Part shown: one piece after another, positions 1 to 6,748 of the stretch
How the letters are laid out: each line of letters opens with the position of its first letter
Position numbering within the stretch: position 1 is the stretch's first letter
From: a virus
Virus record (IMG/VR): IMGVR_UViG_3300032213_003134
Coordinates: 1-45,772 of that record
Length of the DNA: 45,772 nucleotides
Direction: 5' to 3' (one strand)
The notes under the pieces: model-generated
Seen by the model: the letters and a program-made list of their open reading frames with translations, nothing else
The model's database searches: none
Told to the model about the DNA's origin: nothing
Program-made: the position numbers and the translations under genes

Positions 1-38
1 AACTCAAGATGTAGATCTGAACACACTGCAATTTTCAT
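1..38 (-). CDS. Calcineurin-like metallophosphoesterase, N-terminal fragment
   Basis: Only the first 12 codons lie in the window; the gene runs off the left edge. They read MKIAVCSDLHLE, the classic first strand and metal-binding motif (D-x-H) of calcineurin-like phosphoesterases. The ATG follows the stop codon of the upstream gene by two bases, so it is co-transcribed with it. The family is seen directly from the motif, but the substrate (DNA, cyclic nucleotide or other phosphoester) cannot be judged from a fragment. Confidence 0.65.
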   Translation of the reverse strand, partial: MKIAVCSDLHLE

Positions 39-40
39 TT

Positions 41-868
41 TTATGTCCAAAGTGAACCACGAATTTTAATTAGACGAATCATCATGGCCTCGTCTTCGGC
101 CTCATACTCCGCTTCAATTTTATTCAAAAGCTCGTGAGAGCGTTCATTCATGGCCCGGAGCTCCGGAGTCTTTTCCGCACTAAAGCTCAATCTGCCGCCG
201 TTGGCAGCTCGGTTGGCTTCACAGTATGCGCTCCAACCGCTGGCTTCGTATGGATCCGGACGATTTCGATATGTCACAGTCCACCAATTATATAAATCTA
301 GAATTTCCTGGGCTCGCTCGGCCTGCGGAGTTGGCTTGCCATAGTCTGGATGATCTTCGGCCACATAGTCAACATTGGTCAGTGCTATTTGCCAGCGCAG
401 ATTGTCTAGGCCGGACTCTGGGCATCGCCACACTCTCCAGCGCCACCAGCCATGCGAGTAAAATGGCGCATTGAATTTTTTCTGTGCTTCTTCGTCCCAG
501 ACTACATTCCACCAGGCCAGTTCTACTTCAACAAAATCTCTAAGTTCATTAAAAAGACATGGCAGGAAACGATGGCCAACATCGCACCAATCACCAGGGG
601 CAATATCACGAGGGTGAGCAGTGAGTTGGTGGGTTCGAGTAACCCATCGATTATTGACATAATATTTTGCATCATATATTTTCCTCGTAGGCCAGGTCAA
701 GAAATCCTGTAGTTTATCAAGTCCTTCTTCGGCTATCCAATAACGCACAGGATATGCGCGACGAGCAAGATTATTCCAAGCGGCCCAACCTTCGCTGGTA
801 AGGGCATCGGGCTTAGGTGTGCCTCGTATCCACTCGGCAAATTTTGAATTGCTCCAGTAACTGCGCAT
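41..868 (-). CDS. Conserved phage protein of unknown function, Trp-rich
   Basis: I do not recognise a named family. The 275-residue protein is very rich in Trp and Tyr (clusters near residues 115-150, such as AWWNVVW and GWWRWRVWRC) and has an acidic C-terminal helix (about 240-262) rich in Glu and Ala. There is no signal peptide or membrane segment. The start is supported by AAGGACAGG just upstream. It is the last complete gene of the small-gene run and is followed two bases later by a phosphoesterase gene. Probably a cytoplasmic soluble protein; no function is assigned. Confidence 0.75.
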   Translation of the reverse strand: MRSYWSNSKFAEWIRGTPKPDALTSEGWAAWNNLARRAYPVRYWIAEEGLDKLQDFLTWPTRKIYDAKYYVNNRWVTRTHQLTAHPRDIAPGDWCDVGHRFLPCLFNELRDFVEVELAWWNVVWDEEAQKKFNAPFYSHGWWRWRVWRCPESGLDNLRWQIALTNVDYVAEDHPDYGKPTPQAERAQEILDLYNWWTVTYRNRPDPYEASGWSAYCEANRAANGGRLSFSAEKTPELRAMNERSHELLNKIEAEYEAEDEAMMIRLIKIRGSLWT

Positions 869-879
869 ATCCTGTCCTT

Positions 880-908
880 AAAAAATTAGTGCCGGTTACG
901 TATCCGGC
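880..908 (-). terminator. Probable Rho-independent terminator
   Basis: On the minus strand GCCGG and CCGGC form a 5-bp GC stem around a partly palindromic loop, followed a few bases later by six T. It lies between the winged-helix gene (stop at 955) and the 275-residue gene, whose ribosome site starts right after the T run. The stem is short, so termination may be partial. Confidence 0.5.
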
Positions 909-954
909 GTTGCCGTCGATTTAATTGTTAAATGCCTGACAACCGGTTTCAGCA

Positions 955-1209
955 TTAGTTACCGAAGGCTTCGGTACCAAACACTGCATAGGCTTGAGCC
1001 ACCATGGCGCGGCTCGGAGTGCCCAGACGGTAGAAGGTCTTACCGTCACTCTTACGGGTGTCGCTATACACAGCATAGCCATCACCACGCAGTTTGCTGA
1101 TCTGCGAGCGCACTGCATCGGGGCTGGTAGACACGAGGCCTGCCAGTTGACCAGATGTAAAACGCTTGCCGGACTGCAGCACCTTCAAGATACGATCATT
1201 TTGAGTCAT
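955..1209 (-). CDS. Small winged-helix-type DNA-binding protein
   Basis: An 84-residue protein whose residues 4-50 look like a winged helix: a first helix (NDRILKVLQSG), a turn (RFTSGQLAGLVSTS), then a recognition helix (DAVRSQISKLRGDG) and a wing ending YAVYSD. This matches the general pattern of phage and archaeal wHTH proteins. It may regulate transcription or simply bind phage DNA; the operator is unknown. The C-terminal 30 residues are less typical. A GGAG-containing ribosome site precedes the ATG. A terminator lies on each side, so it may be a single-gene transcript or reached by read-through. Confidence 0.7.
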   Translation of the reverse strand: MTQNDRILKVLQSGKRFTSGQLAGLVSTSPDAVRSQISKLRGDGYAVYSDTRKSDGKTFYRLGTPSRAMVAQAYAVFGTEAFGN

Positions 1210-1233
1210 TACAACTTCTCCACTCCTACAGAT

Positions 1234-1273
1234 AAAAAAAAACCAGAGTCAGTGGTAGGCACATCGACTCCGG
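1234..1273 (-). terminator. Strong Rho-independent terminator
   Basis: Minus strand: an 8-bp stem (CCGGAGTC with GACTCTGG, one G-T pair), a 15-base loop, and then nine T. It sits just after the stop codon of the 108-residue gene and before the wHTH gene. Confidence 0.85.
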
Positions 1274-1280
1274 CCTGGCG

Positions 1281-1607
1281 TTAGGCAGCCAGAGCCTGCT
1301 TACCTTGAGCCTTGCCAACCACAGTCTTAGGCTGAGCCTTGACTTTAGCGGCCTTAGGCATGCGCTTGGCGATTGTGGCTTCAATCACCGAACGATAATC
1401 TTTATTGTCCATGAACTCTGGCAGAGTGGACAAATAACGGGCCAATTCATCGCGATCCATGGCCTTAGGCAGGGTCACGTATGTGATATTGGTATCGCCA
1501 GCACGAGTCTGACGTGCAACGCTGTCTTCGATGCTCAGCGTGCTGTTGCGCACCTTCCAGGTACCTTTGATGTTGCGGCTAACGCCACCGGTGACATACT
1601 TAGTCAT
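1281..1607 (-). CDS. Hypothetical basic phage protein
   Basis: 108 residues with no family that I recognise. The N-terminal part (1-45) looks beta-rich with many Thr, Arg and Gly residues; the middle (48-80) is helical; the C-terminus is a Lys/Ala/Gln-rich low-complexity tail (AKVKAQPKTVVGKAQGK) that could bind nucleic acid. It has its own near-consensus promoter (1665-1693) and its own terminator, so it is a monocistronic early gene, which usually means high and separate expression. A structural or nucleoid-like role is possible but is inference only. Confidence 0.75.
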   Translation of the reverse strand: MTKYVTGGVSRNIKGTWKVRNSTLSIEDSVARQTRAGDTNITYVTLPKAMDRDELARYLSTLPEFMDNKDYRSVIEATIAKRMPKAAKVKAQPKTVVGKAQGKQALAA

Positions 1608-1664
1608 ACTAAATCTCCAAAATAAAAATGTGATGTGATGTGTGAACTGCCAACTACAACTACT

Positions 1665-1693
1665 ATGATAGCACCTTCGGCCATGTCTGTCAA
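1665..1693 (-). promoter_or_regulatory. Sigma70-type early promoter
   Basis: Minus strand: TTGACA (1693-1688), a 17-base spacer and TATCAT (1670-1665). It is placed 58 bases upstream of the 108-residue gene. Confidence 0.75.
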
Positions 1694-1696
1694 TAA

Positions 1697-1918
1697 CTAT
1701 TTCAAGGTCCGGACAAAAGGTTCGACCGTTCCATCAAGATTATATCGACCCACGGCCCGCGTACCTTTGCTATCGGTTTTGTACGCAAGACGAAGATGAA
1801 AATATGCTGCTTTCTGTACCTCATATACTGCGGGATTGATGGTCAGGCCTTTGCCATCGGGATTGGGAATGTGACCTGGTACAGTCTTCACAAAACCATT
1901 TTCGTCAAATTCAATCAT
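1697..1918 (-). CDS. Small hypothetical phage protein
   Basis: 73 residues, no recognised family. It begins MIEFDENGFVKTVPGHI and has a central Tyr/Ala helix (QKAAYFHLRLAYK) and a basic C-terminal hairpin. No membrane segment. Its start overlaps the stop of the upstream 65-residue gene by 8 bases, so the two are probably translationally coupled. Confidence 0.65.
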   Translation of the reverse strand: MIEFDENGFVKTVPGHIPNPDGKGLTINPAVYEVQKAAYFHLRLAYKTDSKGTRAVGRYNLDGTVEPFVRTLK

Positions 1919-2108
1919 TGATAGCCTCCAGAGTGGTGATATCGATGTTCAACGCTTCACAGACAAACTGTTCGTCAACCTGTGCTTCCATGGCAATGTA
2001 TTCTATGTCTTCGCGAGTAAAGTCTGCGTAGTCACAGATATCAAAATCAACGCTCAACGAATCTGCAATCTCCAGAATTTCAATAACCTTGTCTTTTAAT
2101 CTACCCAT
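1911..2108 (-). CDS. Small acidic hypothetical phage protein
   Basis: 65 residues and strongly acidic, with mostly helical prediction (KDKVIEILEIADSL near the N-terminus, then VDEQFVCEALNI). No recognised family. It overlaps the following gene by 8 bases and follows the 43-residue membrane gene by three bases, with GGAG in the upstream stop region. Small acidic early proteins are common in T4-like phages and often bind host enzymes; nothing here shows a target. Confidence 0.65.
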   Translation of the reverse strand: MGRLKDKVIEILEIADSLSVDFDICDYADFTREDIEYIAMEAQVDEQFVCEALNIDITTLEAIND

Positions 2109-2111
2109 GAT

Positions 2112-2243
2112 CTACTCCTTGTCAATTTGAATAATGGTCTTCTGTACTTTCTGTACTCCAGCATCGGCCACCTTGGCCATGCCCGTAAAACCGATGGTGC
2201 ATGATGCCACCCCTAAAAAGAATCCTATGATTAAATTGCTCAT
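2112..2243 (-). CDS. Small membrane protein (43 aa)
   Basis: I start this gene at the ATG at 2243 (MSNLIIGFFLGVASC), not at an upstream in-frame ATG, because the upstream ATG would swallow a separate 34-codon gene and this ATG overlaps that gene's TGA as ATGA. Residues 3-22 form one hydrophobic segment with small residues; the tail is Gln/Lys rich. GGAG lies 11 bases upstream inside the preceding gene. Function unknown; it and the preceding microprotein look like a pair of single-span membrane peptides. Confidence 0.65.
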   Translation of the reverse strand: MSNLIIGFFLGVASCTIGFTGMAKVADAGVQKVQKTIIQIDKE

Positions 2244-2344
2244 CCTAGTATGAACTCCGCTAATTTTAAACCAATGCCAACGAATGTGGCCACAAAGGTA
2301 ATGAATATAGCCATGACCACGATATTTAAAAATACCTGCATCAT
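2240..2344 (-). CDS. Membrane microprotein (34 aa)
   Basis: A 34-codon frame with an excellent ribosome site (AGGAGATTGC before ATG). It encodes a single membrane helix (about residues 5-27, with VVMAIFITFVATFVGIG) and a short LKLAEFILG tail. Both ends overlap neighbours by ATGA: its start overlaps the TGA of the 61-residue gene, and its stop overlaps the ATG of the 43-residue gene. This double four-base overlap is the main evidence that it is real. No family recognised. Confidence 0.7.
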   Translation of the reverse strand: MMQVFLNIVVMAIFITFVATFVGIGLKLAEFILG

Positions 2345-2526
2345 GCAATCTCCTGATAATTTTCACAAGCATGATTGAATTGCGCCAATGCTTCGTAGTA
2401 TTCGGTTTCATAAAACTTCAAATACTTTCTGCCAATTTCTAATTCGTATGTGTACTCGCCTCTTCTCCAAAGTACCACACGTTCGTTACGTCCATTATAC
2501 CCATCAGCAATATGTTGAATTAACAT
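2341..2526 (-). CDS. Small hypothetical phage protein (61 aa)
   Basis: Begins MLIQHIADGYNGRNERVVLW, with a basic, aromatic central strand pair (VVLWRRGEYTYELEIG) and a C-terminal amphipathic helix (EALAQFNHACENY). No named family is recognised. The ATG overlaps the TAA of the upstream gene by one base, and its TGA overlaps the next ATG. It is part of the operon reading 2801 to 1697. Confidence 0.65.
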   Translation of the reverse strand: MLIQHIADGYNGRNERVVLWRRGEYTYELEIGRKYLKFYETEYYEALAQFNHACENYQEIA

Positions 2527-2801
2527 TATACAGCCTCTCCAATTACACGACCATCGGAACTCACCAAAACCATTTCTTCTTCTTCACGCTGTTCCATCAT
2601 TTCACATAAAATAAACTTGGCAATGTTCATCTGCTTGCGAGCTGCTTCTTTTCTGTCCATGGCCAACAATTCCTGGGCATCACTTAATATACCCATCACA
2701 ACCATTTCTAAACCACTCAATCTAGCTGAGATTGACTGCATATATTGCTCACGGATATCGGCTTCGGTCATACCATAGCAGTTCTTTTCGAATTCAGTCA
2801 T
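2526..2801 (-). CDS. Hypothetical helical phage protein (91 aa)
   Basis: The start at 2801 (MTEFEKNCYGMTEADI) is chosen over an earlier in-frame ATG because AAGGAA lies seven bases upstream and the earlier ATG would lie upstream of the promoter at 2833-2860. The protein is nearly all helix, Met/Glu rich, ending in a short strand (EMVLVSSDGRVIG). No recognised family. First gene of an early operon. Confidence 0.7.
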   Translation of the reverse strand: MTEFEKNCYGMTEADIREQYMQSISARLSGLEMVVMGILSDAQELLAMDRKEAARKQMNIAKFILCEMMEQREEEEMVLVSSDGRVIGEAV

Positions 2802-2832
2802 TTCATTTCCTTTCTCATTTAACTTACATACC

Positions 2833-2860
2833 ATTGTATAGGAACGATCCGAAATGTCAA
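2833..2860 (-). promoter_or_regulatory. Sigma70-type early promoter
   Basis: Minus strand: TTGACA (2860-2855), a 16-base spacer containing ATCGTTC, and TACAAT (2838-2833). The gene start is 32 bases downstream. The spacer resembles those at 4206, 18222, 24297 and 26495. Confidence 0.85.
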
Positions 2861-2879
2861 GCCTTTTCTGCCGCTGTAT

Positions 2880-2899
2880 AACCATTGATATCACTGGCT
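2880..2899 (-). promoter_or_regulatory. 20-base dyad upstream of early promoter (possible operator)
   Basis: The plus strand reads AACCATTGATATCACTGGCT, an imperfect palindrome centred on TGATATCA. Eighteen bases of it recur, inverted, at 26533-26550. Both copies lie 11-20 bases upstream of a -35 box. This copy overlaps the 3' end of a small gene. Confidence 0.4.
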
Positions 2900-3040
2900 G
2901 ATCGCTCGGGGCGGATTGTTTCTCGCCTCGATTTTACGATTTCGCTCGACGCGAAGCCGATATTTCGGGGTTAGCAGGTCCCGAGCGATCGGATCGCGTC
3001 TTTTGATTTTATCGGTTAATTTTTTATTAACTCTTGACAT
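2891..3040 (-). CDS. Small basic conserved phage protein (49 aa)
   Basis: Starts at MSRVNKKLTDK, one base after the TAA of the upstream gene. The protein is very basic, with the pattern KLTDKIKRRDPIARDLLTPKYR, a small-gene type I associate with cyanophage-like myoviruses. A nucleic-acid or host-protein ligand is plausible but unproven. An earlier in-frame ATG at 3115 would lie inside the preceding membrane-protein gene and is not used. Confidence 0.7.
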   Translation of the reverse strand: MSRVNKKLTDKIKRRDPIARDLLTPKYRLRVERNRKIEARNNPPRAISQ

Positions 3041-3041
3041 C

Positions 3042-3209
3042 TTAGCGTCGGCCGCAGACCGCCTGAATTTCAATTGCCGGACGACCAGCCTGCAGTCCTT
3101 TGACCTTGCAATCATTGGTTACTGATTCTGAGTATCCCATGCTGATAAACAGACCGAAAAAGAATACTATAAATCCAACAATAAACATCAACAATGAACG
3201 ATCTTCCAT
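3042..3209 (-). CDS. Small single-span membrane protein (55 aa)
   Basis: Start chosen at MEDRSLLMF (3209), which has AAAGGAAGA upstream. One strongly hydrophobic helix (residues about 7-25, FIVGFIVFFFGLFI) is followed by a 30-residue soluble tail with two Cys (VTNDCK and AVCGRR), which could form a disulphide if the tail is periplasmic. Function unknown. It follows the 70-residue gene by 10 bases. Confidence 0.65.
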   Translation of the reverse strand: MEDRSLLMFIVGFIVFFFGLFISMGYSESVTNDCKVKGLQAGRPAIEIQAVCGRR

Positions 3210-3219
3210 GATTCTTCCT

Positions 3220-3432
3220 TTATAAAATTCTACCAAGTACTGCATATACTAGCTCGTTGACATATTCATCTGCGCTGACCCCGAGCTTTCGGGCCATCCA
3301 GATTTTTTCTACAATGGTATGAACCTCTGCAGATCCAACATACTGACCTTCAGGAGCCAGGCCTCGCTCTTTCATTTCATCCAACAAATCTTCATCACTA
3401 AACTCATCTAAATCGATGTGAATGTACGCCAT
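3220..3432 (-). CDS. Small acidic hypothetical phage protein (70 aa)
   Basis: Begins MAYIHIDLDEFSDEDLLDEM; acidic and helical, with a conserved-looking C-terminal helix (WMARKLGVSADEYVNELVY). I do not know a named family. Its start lies inside the 3' end of the upstream 57-residue gene (29-base overlap). No membrane segment. Confidence 0.7.
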   Translation of the reverse strand: MAYIHIDLDEFSDEDLLDEMKERGLAPEGQYVGSAEVHTIVEKIWMARKLGVSADEYVNELVYAVLGRIL

Positions 3433-3577
3433 TTTTATACTCCAGATCTTTGATTTGATTTAAAATACTCTGACGCTGCCGATCAATTCGAGCATTGGTT
3501 TCTTCGTCAAAGCAACCGGCCTGCTCATCGAGATTGGCCAGGTCGTTCCATAGCACATCCAACAGAGTGGTTTCCAT
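3404..3577 (-). CDS. Small helical protein (57 aa)
   Basis: A short frame starting at 3577 with a strong ribosome site (AAGGAGATATT before ATG). It reads METTLLDVLWNDLANLDEQ and continues as an amphipathic helix ending DRQRQSILNQIKDLEYK, a probable coiled coil. The last ten codons overlap the next gene. It fills what would otherwise be a 150-base gap between two coupled genes. Family unknown. Confidence 0.65.
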   Translation of the reverse strand: METTLLDVLWNDLANLDEQAGCFDEETNARIDRQRQSILNQIKDLEYKNGVHSHRFR

Positions 3578-3586
3578 AATATCTCC

Positions 3587-3898
3587 TTAGGCGAAATCCA
3601 ATTCTTTTGCAGGGAAGGCAATAGTGCCGTCATACTCCAGCTGGTCGCGCTCGAAGTCGGTGAGGTAATTATCAGCCACAACTTTGAAGTCGATGATTGA
3701 CTCGCGATACGCATCATTGTCGCATTCCACCTGATCGCGCACCGCCATGACTACTGCGGTAGGATCGCCACGGAAATTGCGTACCACATAATCGCTGCCG
3801 CCCTTGGCCTTCCAATAGGCATCTGCACCGGTACCCAGAGTACCGTCTTCACGCCAGGCATAGTTCTCAAAAATCTGGGTCTGGATCAATAATTTCAT
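3587..3898 (-). CDS. Conserved phage protein of unknown function (103 aa)
   Basis: The start at 3898 (MKLLIQTQIFENYAW) has TTAAGGAGATTGAA directly before it and a promoter 26 bases upstream; the longer upstream frame would run through that promoter. Features: a first strand (KLLIQTQIFENYA), a Gly/Trp-rich loop (GTGADAYWKAKGGSDYVV) and a helical, acidic C-terminal half. It resembles small proteins of T4-like environmental phages, but I cannot name the family. Confidence 0.75.
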   Translation of the reverse strand: MKLLIQTQIFENYAWREDGTLGTGADAYWKAKGGSDYVVRNFRGDPTAVVMAVRDQVECDNDAYRESIIDFKVVADNYLTDFERDQLEYDGTIAFPAKELDFA

Positions 3899-3923
3899 TT
3901 CAATCTCCTTAACGAATACAACC

Positions 3924-3951
3924 ATTATAGCATCACGAACCAAAATGTCAA
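3924..3951 (-). promoter_or_regulatory. Sigma70-type early promoter with shared leader
   Basis: Minus strand: TTGACA (3951-3946), a 16-base spacer and TATAAT (3929-3924). The leader after the -10 (GG, then TATTCGTTAAGGAGA) is almost the same as after the promoter at 26495. Confidence 0.9.
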
Positions 3952-3989
3952 GCAATAACCGACCAAAAAGGCCGGTTATTATTTTATTA

Positions 3990-4181
3990 TTATTTGGGCA
4001 GCATTTGCAGAAAAACCTCATTTTCTGCGTCGGCTAGAATTTCTTCTAATTGACTATGCAGCAGAGGTTCGTCGGGACCCAGATAATCGGCTTGATGAGT
4101 ATTATAGTATTCATATATAATACCCCGAAGATAGTCGATTTGGTTTGGTGTTAATGAAACATTAATGGTTTTTGCTGACAT
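3990..4181 (-). CDS. Small hypothetical phage protein (63 aa)
   Basis: Starts MSAKTINVSLTPNQIDYLR: a strand, then a helix of the kind seen in ribbon-helix-helix or small regulatory proteins, then helix LHSQLEEILADAENEVF. Ribbon-helix-helix is only a possibility, since there is no clear second helix at the right spacing. TTAAGGAGAACG precedes the start and a near-perfect promoter lies 25 bases upstream, so it is an early, well-expressed single gene. Confidence 0.7.
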   Translation of the reverse strand: MSAKTINVSLTPNQIDYLRGIIYEYYNTHQADYLGPDEPLLHSQLEEILADAENEVFLQMLPK

Positions 4182-4205
4182 ATCGTTCTCCTTAAGTATA
4201 CAGCC

Positions 4206-4233
4206 ATTATAGACGAACGATTCGAAATGTCAA
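4206..4233 (-). promoter_or_regulatory. Sigma70-type early promoter
   Basis: Minus strand: TTGACA (4233-4228), a 16-base spacer with ATCGTTCGTC, and TATAAT (4211-4206). The 17 bases at 4237-4253 just upstream of the -35 recur exactly at 18262-18278 beside another early promoter. Confidence 0.9.
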
Positions 4234-4244
4234 GCACCGCTAAG

Positions 4245-4400
4245 TCATTGATTATCTTGGGGTTCTTCTTCGAGTTCTATGAGTCCGCGCTGATGTAACA
4301 CGGCGATGGTGATTTCGATGCCGTCGAGTTTACCGCCCTTGTAGGCCAGCCAGGCTACAAAGGGATATCCCAGGAGGCTGAGAATGTCTAAAAATGTCAT
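4245..4400 (-). CDS. Small membrane-associated protein (51 aa)
   Basis: Starts at 4400 with AGGAACGCAGC before ATG; the codons read MTFLDILSLLGYPFVAWLAY and then a charged region ending ELEEEPQDNQ. The first 20 residues form one hydrophobic helix. The start is 10 bases after the stop of the metallopeptidase-like gene, so it belongs to the same transcript. Family not recognised. Confidence 0.6.
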   Translation of the reverse strand: MTFLDILSLLGYPFVAWLAYKGGKLDGIEITIAVLHQRGLIELEEEPQDNQ

Positions 4401-4409
4401 GCTGCGTTC

Positions 4410-5057
4410 CTATGCAATGTGTGGCAACCACTGATATGTTTTTTTAAGAAGACGTTGGCGAACTTCGCTCCAATCTTCGCTGTTCTTAAATGACTGTTGA
4501 TAATAGGTCCAGCTCCAGATTCGCTTTCGTCGATTGATGGTGCGCAGTACTTTGTAGGGATTGGTCCTTGGATAGAACTCTCGTATTTCCATGGCAATGT
4601 CATGAGCATAGGCTTCAATCTCATCAAACTCCGCCAGGTAATCCATGTTCTGCTTATCCAGGGAATTTGATGTCTTGACGTCATAGTATAGTGCATACTC
4701 ATCGTCTAGATGTTGACGATAGCTGGCCTGACGTCGGTGAATTAGTTCATGCTGTACACACTGGCTCAATTGAAAACGAAGTTCTTTCCAATTTTTTTCG
4801 CTAATTCTAAACCATTCGCTGCCCCAGCTAAAATGCAGAAACAACGTAATATTGCGGCGCTGTATCTGACTATCAAACAGACCGCTGACGGCAATGCTCT
4901 GCCAATCTAAATTAGCGTCATACTGTTTCTTGACTTTTACACCAAAAGGACTCAAGCAGCTCTGCAGCATTTTAATCAAATCTTCGTGGCGATGGCGTCC
5001 CATGAGTTTGGTTTTCCATTGTGCCAATCGTTGATTGATTTGAAGACCAAGTTCCAT
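4410..5057 (-). CDS. Putative zinc metallopeptidase-like protein (HExxH)
   Basis: 215 residues from the ATG at 5057 (AAAGGAACAGC upstream). Residues 103-107 read HELIH, the zinc-binding HExxH motif, within VQHELIHRRQ. About 40 residues later DEIEAYAHDIA offers Glu147/Glu149 as a third ligand, the gluzincin arrangement. The C-terminus is basic and aromatic (RRKRIWSWTYY). No signal peptide, so it would act in the cytoplasm or in the virion. A T4-type late box lies 17 bases upstream, inside the 3' end of the helicase gene, so expression is probably late. Family level: metallopeptidase fold likely; substrate unknown; peptidase activity unproven. Confidence 0.6.
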   Translation of the reverse strand: MELGLQINQRLAQWKTKLMGRHRHEDLIKMLQSCLSPFGVKVKKQYDANLDWQSIAVSGLFDSQIQRRNITLFLHFSWGSEWFRISEKNWKELRFQLSQCVQHELIHRRQASYRQHLDDEYALYYDVKTSNSLDKQNMDYLAEFDEIEAYAHDIAMEIREFYPRTNPYKVLRTINRRKRIWSWTYYQQSFKNSEDWSEVRQRLLKKTYQWLPHIA

Positions 5058-5073
5058 GCTGTTCCTTTTTGGG

Positions 5074-5081
5074 TATTTATA
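5074..5081 (-). promoter_or_regulatory. T4-type late promoter box
   Basis: TATAAATA on the minus strand, overlapping the stop codon of the gp41 gene and 17 bases before the HExxH gene start. It matches exactly the late consensus recognised by gp55-type sigma factors. Confidence 0.7.
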
Positions 5082-6450
5082 CCTTGATGCCGCTGAAATC
5101 CCTCTGTGGTTTATTGCGGGGCTGCCAGGTTTCCGGTTCCTGTCCGCTGTCCACCAGATCACGCTGCGCTCGGGCTTCTACATCATACAACTTCATTTTA
5201 GCCCGATCCACGCCTATGACAAACTTGCGATTCATGGTTGGATCATTATATCGATTCTTTAACTGTTTAACCATGATCTGATTCAACTGTTCTAGCTCTT
5301 CGGTGCTGATCAGGGCAAACATCAAATCTGCTGTGGCCGGCAAACCAAAGCTCTCTGATGTGTCGGTCAATTCCACATCAGTATTACCATAGCCACCGCG
5401 AGTAGTCTGAGTAGCTGTTAAAATAGGTACGTCATGTTCTACTGCCAGGCCTCGCAGTTCTTCGGCAATGGCCTTGATGTACATGTAACTGTTGGCAGCC
5501 TGGGCATTTTTAAATCGAGCACTGGCGCAGATGTTCAGATAATCAATCATGATGATGTCGGGTCTAAATGTCTGCTTCAGACTCAGTTCATTTAACAGAG
5601 CCTTGAAGTGTCCGCTGTGAGCTCCGGCAGTTGGATATTCTTTGATGATCAGTCGACCTTCGGTTTTATTCTTGATTCGATCAATGCGGGTATCAAACAT
5701 CTGTTTAGGTAGATCATGCAGTTGATCCATGGGCAGGTTCATTAAGTTGGCATCAATGCGTTCTGCGATCTTTTCTTCGGCCATCTCCATGGTTATGTAC
5801 AGCACATTTTTACCCACCGACAGAGCAGCGGCTCCTACATGACACATGAACAAACTCTTGCCCACACCAGTACCAGCCAACACCACATTCAGGGTCTTGT
5901 TGGGTAGTCCGCCGTTGGTAATTTTGTTCAACATCTCCAGATCAAAGGGCATGCGATTTTCTACTCGGTGATAGAATTCAAATCGGCTGGCTGCATCGTT
6001 GATATAATCATGACCCACGCTATTATCAAAAGCCACACCCAAAGCATCCTGCAAGAGACCGGGCAGCGCATCTGCGGTATGCTGTTTATCCTTGCCGTCG
6101 ATGATTTCAATGCTTTTAAGTATGGCATTGTAGATTGCTCGATCCTTGCACCAGCGTTCGGTTTCTTTGAGCAGCCATTCGTTGTTTACGGCTTCGTTGG
6201 TCAGTTCTTTGATCAATGTCTGAGCCTGCCGAAAATCTTCTTCACCGATGTTGGTCTTTTGTACTGCAATCTCTAGAGCTTCCGGAGTGGGACAATTATT
6301 GTAGTCATCTACAAAGCTCTGTATGGTGCGGAATACAACCTGGTCTTCGCGATTACCGAAATATTCCGGTCGTAAAAAAGGAAAAACCCGGCGCATATAC
6401 TGCTCATTATGCACCAGGTTTCGAAGTATAGTACGTTCAATTCTTTCCAT
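5077..6450 (-). CDS. 41: Replicative DNA helicase, T4 gp41 type (DnaB family)
   Basis: 457 residues, close to the T4 gp41 length (475). An N-terminal helical domain (1-140) is followed by a RecA-like domain with Walker A GTGVGKS (about 193-199), Walker B IIMIDYLNI and a conserved Gln-Thr motif (LTATQTTRGG). It is the hexameric 5'-3' helicase of the phage replisome and interacts with primase and polymerase. AAGGACAAG precedes the ATG. It lies downstream of UvsX and overlaps the 103-residue gene by 14 bases. The C-terminal tail (WQPRNKPQRDF) is basic. Identification is firm. Confidence 0.95.
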   Translation of the reverse strand: MERIERTILRNLVHNEQYMRRVFPFLRPEYFGNREDQVVFRTIQSFVDDYNNCPTPEALEIAVQKTNIGEEDFRQAQTLIKELTNEAVNNEWLLKETERWCKDRAIYNAILKSIEIIDGKDKQHTADALPGLLQDALGVAFDNSVGHDYINDAASRFEFYHRVENRMPFDLEMLNKITNGGLPNKTLNVVLAGTGVGKSLFMCHVGAAALSVGKNVLYITMEMAEEKIAERIDANLMNLPMDQLHDLPKQMFDTRIDRIKNKTEGRLIIKEYPTAGAHSGHFKALLNELSLKQTFRPDIIMIDYLNICASARFKNAQAANSYMYIKAIAEELRGLAVEHDVPILTATQTTRGGYGNTDVELTDTSESFGLPATADLMFALISTEELEQLNQIMVKQLKNRYNDPTMNRKFVIGVDRAKMKLYDVEARAQRDLVDSGQEPETWQPRNKPQRDFSGIKV

Positions 6451-6748
6451 CTTGTCCTTCGGTTAAAAATTGTTCTAGTATACTGTGTATTGTATGTTTA
6501 AACTGCTGAGAAGTCAATTCCTCTTCGGAAAAATTTCCAGTATCAATTAGATCATAATCGTAGGAGATGCGAAGCTGATCCTGTTCTTCGATAAACTGCA
6601 CACGATTGTAGCGATAGGTAATGCCGGCAAAATCGCCGTCGACGATCCTGATGTTCCAGGTATCGTCGATGTCATTGGCAATGAGTTCAGTCTTCGGATA
6701 CGGCGGCGTCGTATTCTTCTGAAATATCTTCTTGAGAAAGGTCATCAT
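6437..6748 (-). CDS. Hypothetical protein between uvsX and gene 41
   Basis: 103 residues beginning MMTFLKKIFQKNTTPP. The N-terminus is basic, followed by a beta-rich part (TWNIRIVDGDFAGITYRYNRVQ and a following strand pair) and a helical C-terminus. There is no clear ribosome site; the start lies 62 bases inside the 3' end of uvsX, so translation probably depends on coupling. Position between recombinase and helicase suggests a replication or recombination accessory role; inference only. Confidence 0.7.
   Translation of the reverse strand: MMTFLKKIFQKNTTPPYPKTELIANDIDDTWNIRIVDGDFAGITYRYNRVQFIEEQDQLRISYDYDLIDTGNFSEEELTSQQFKHTIHSILEQFLTEGQDGKN

Noticed and set aside
2112-2411. A 99-residue protein starting at 2411
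   Set aside because: It would overlap a well-supported 34-codon gene in another frame; the start at 2243 fits the ATGA overlap.
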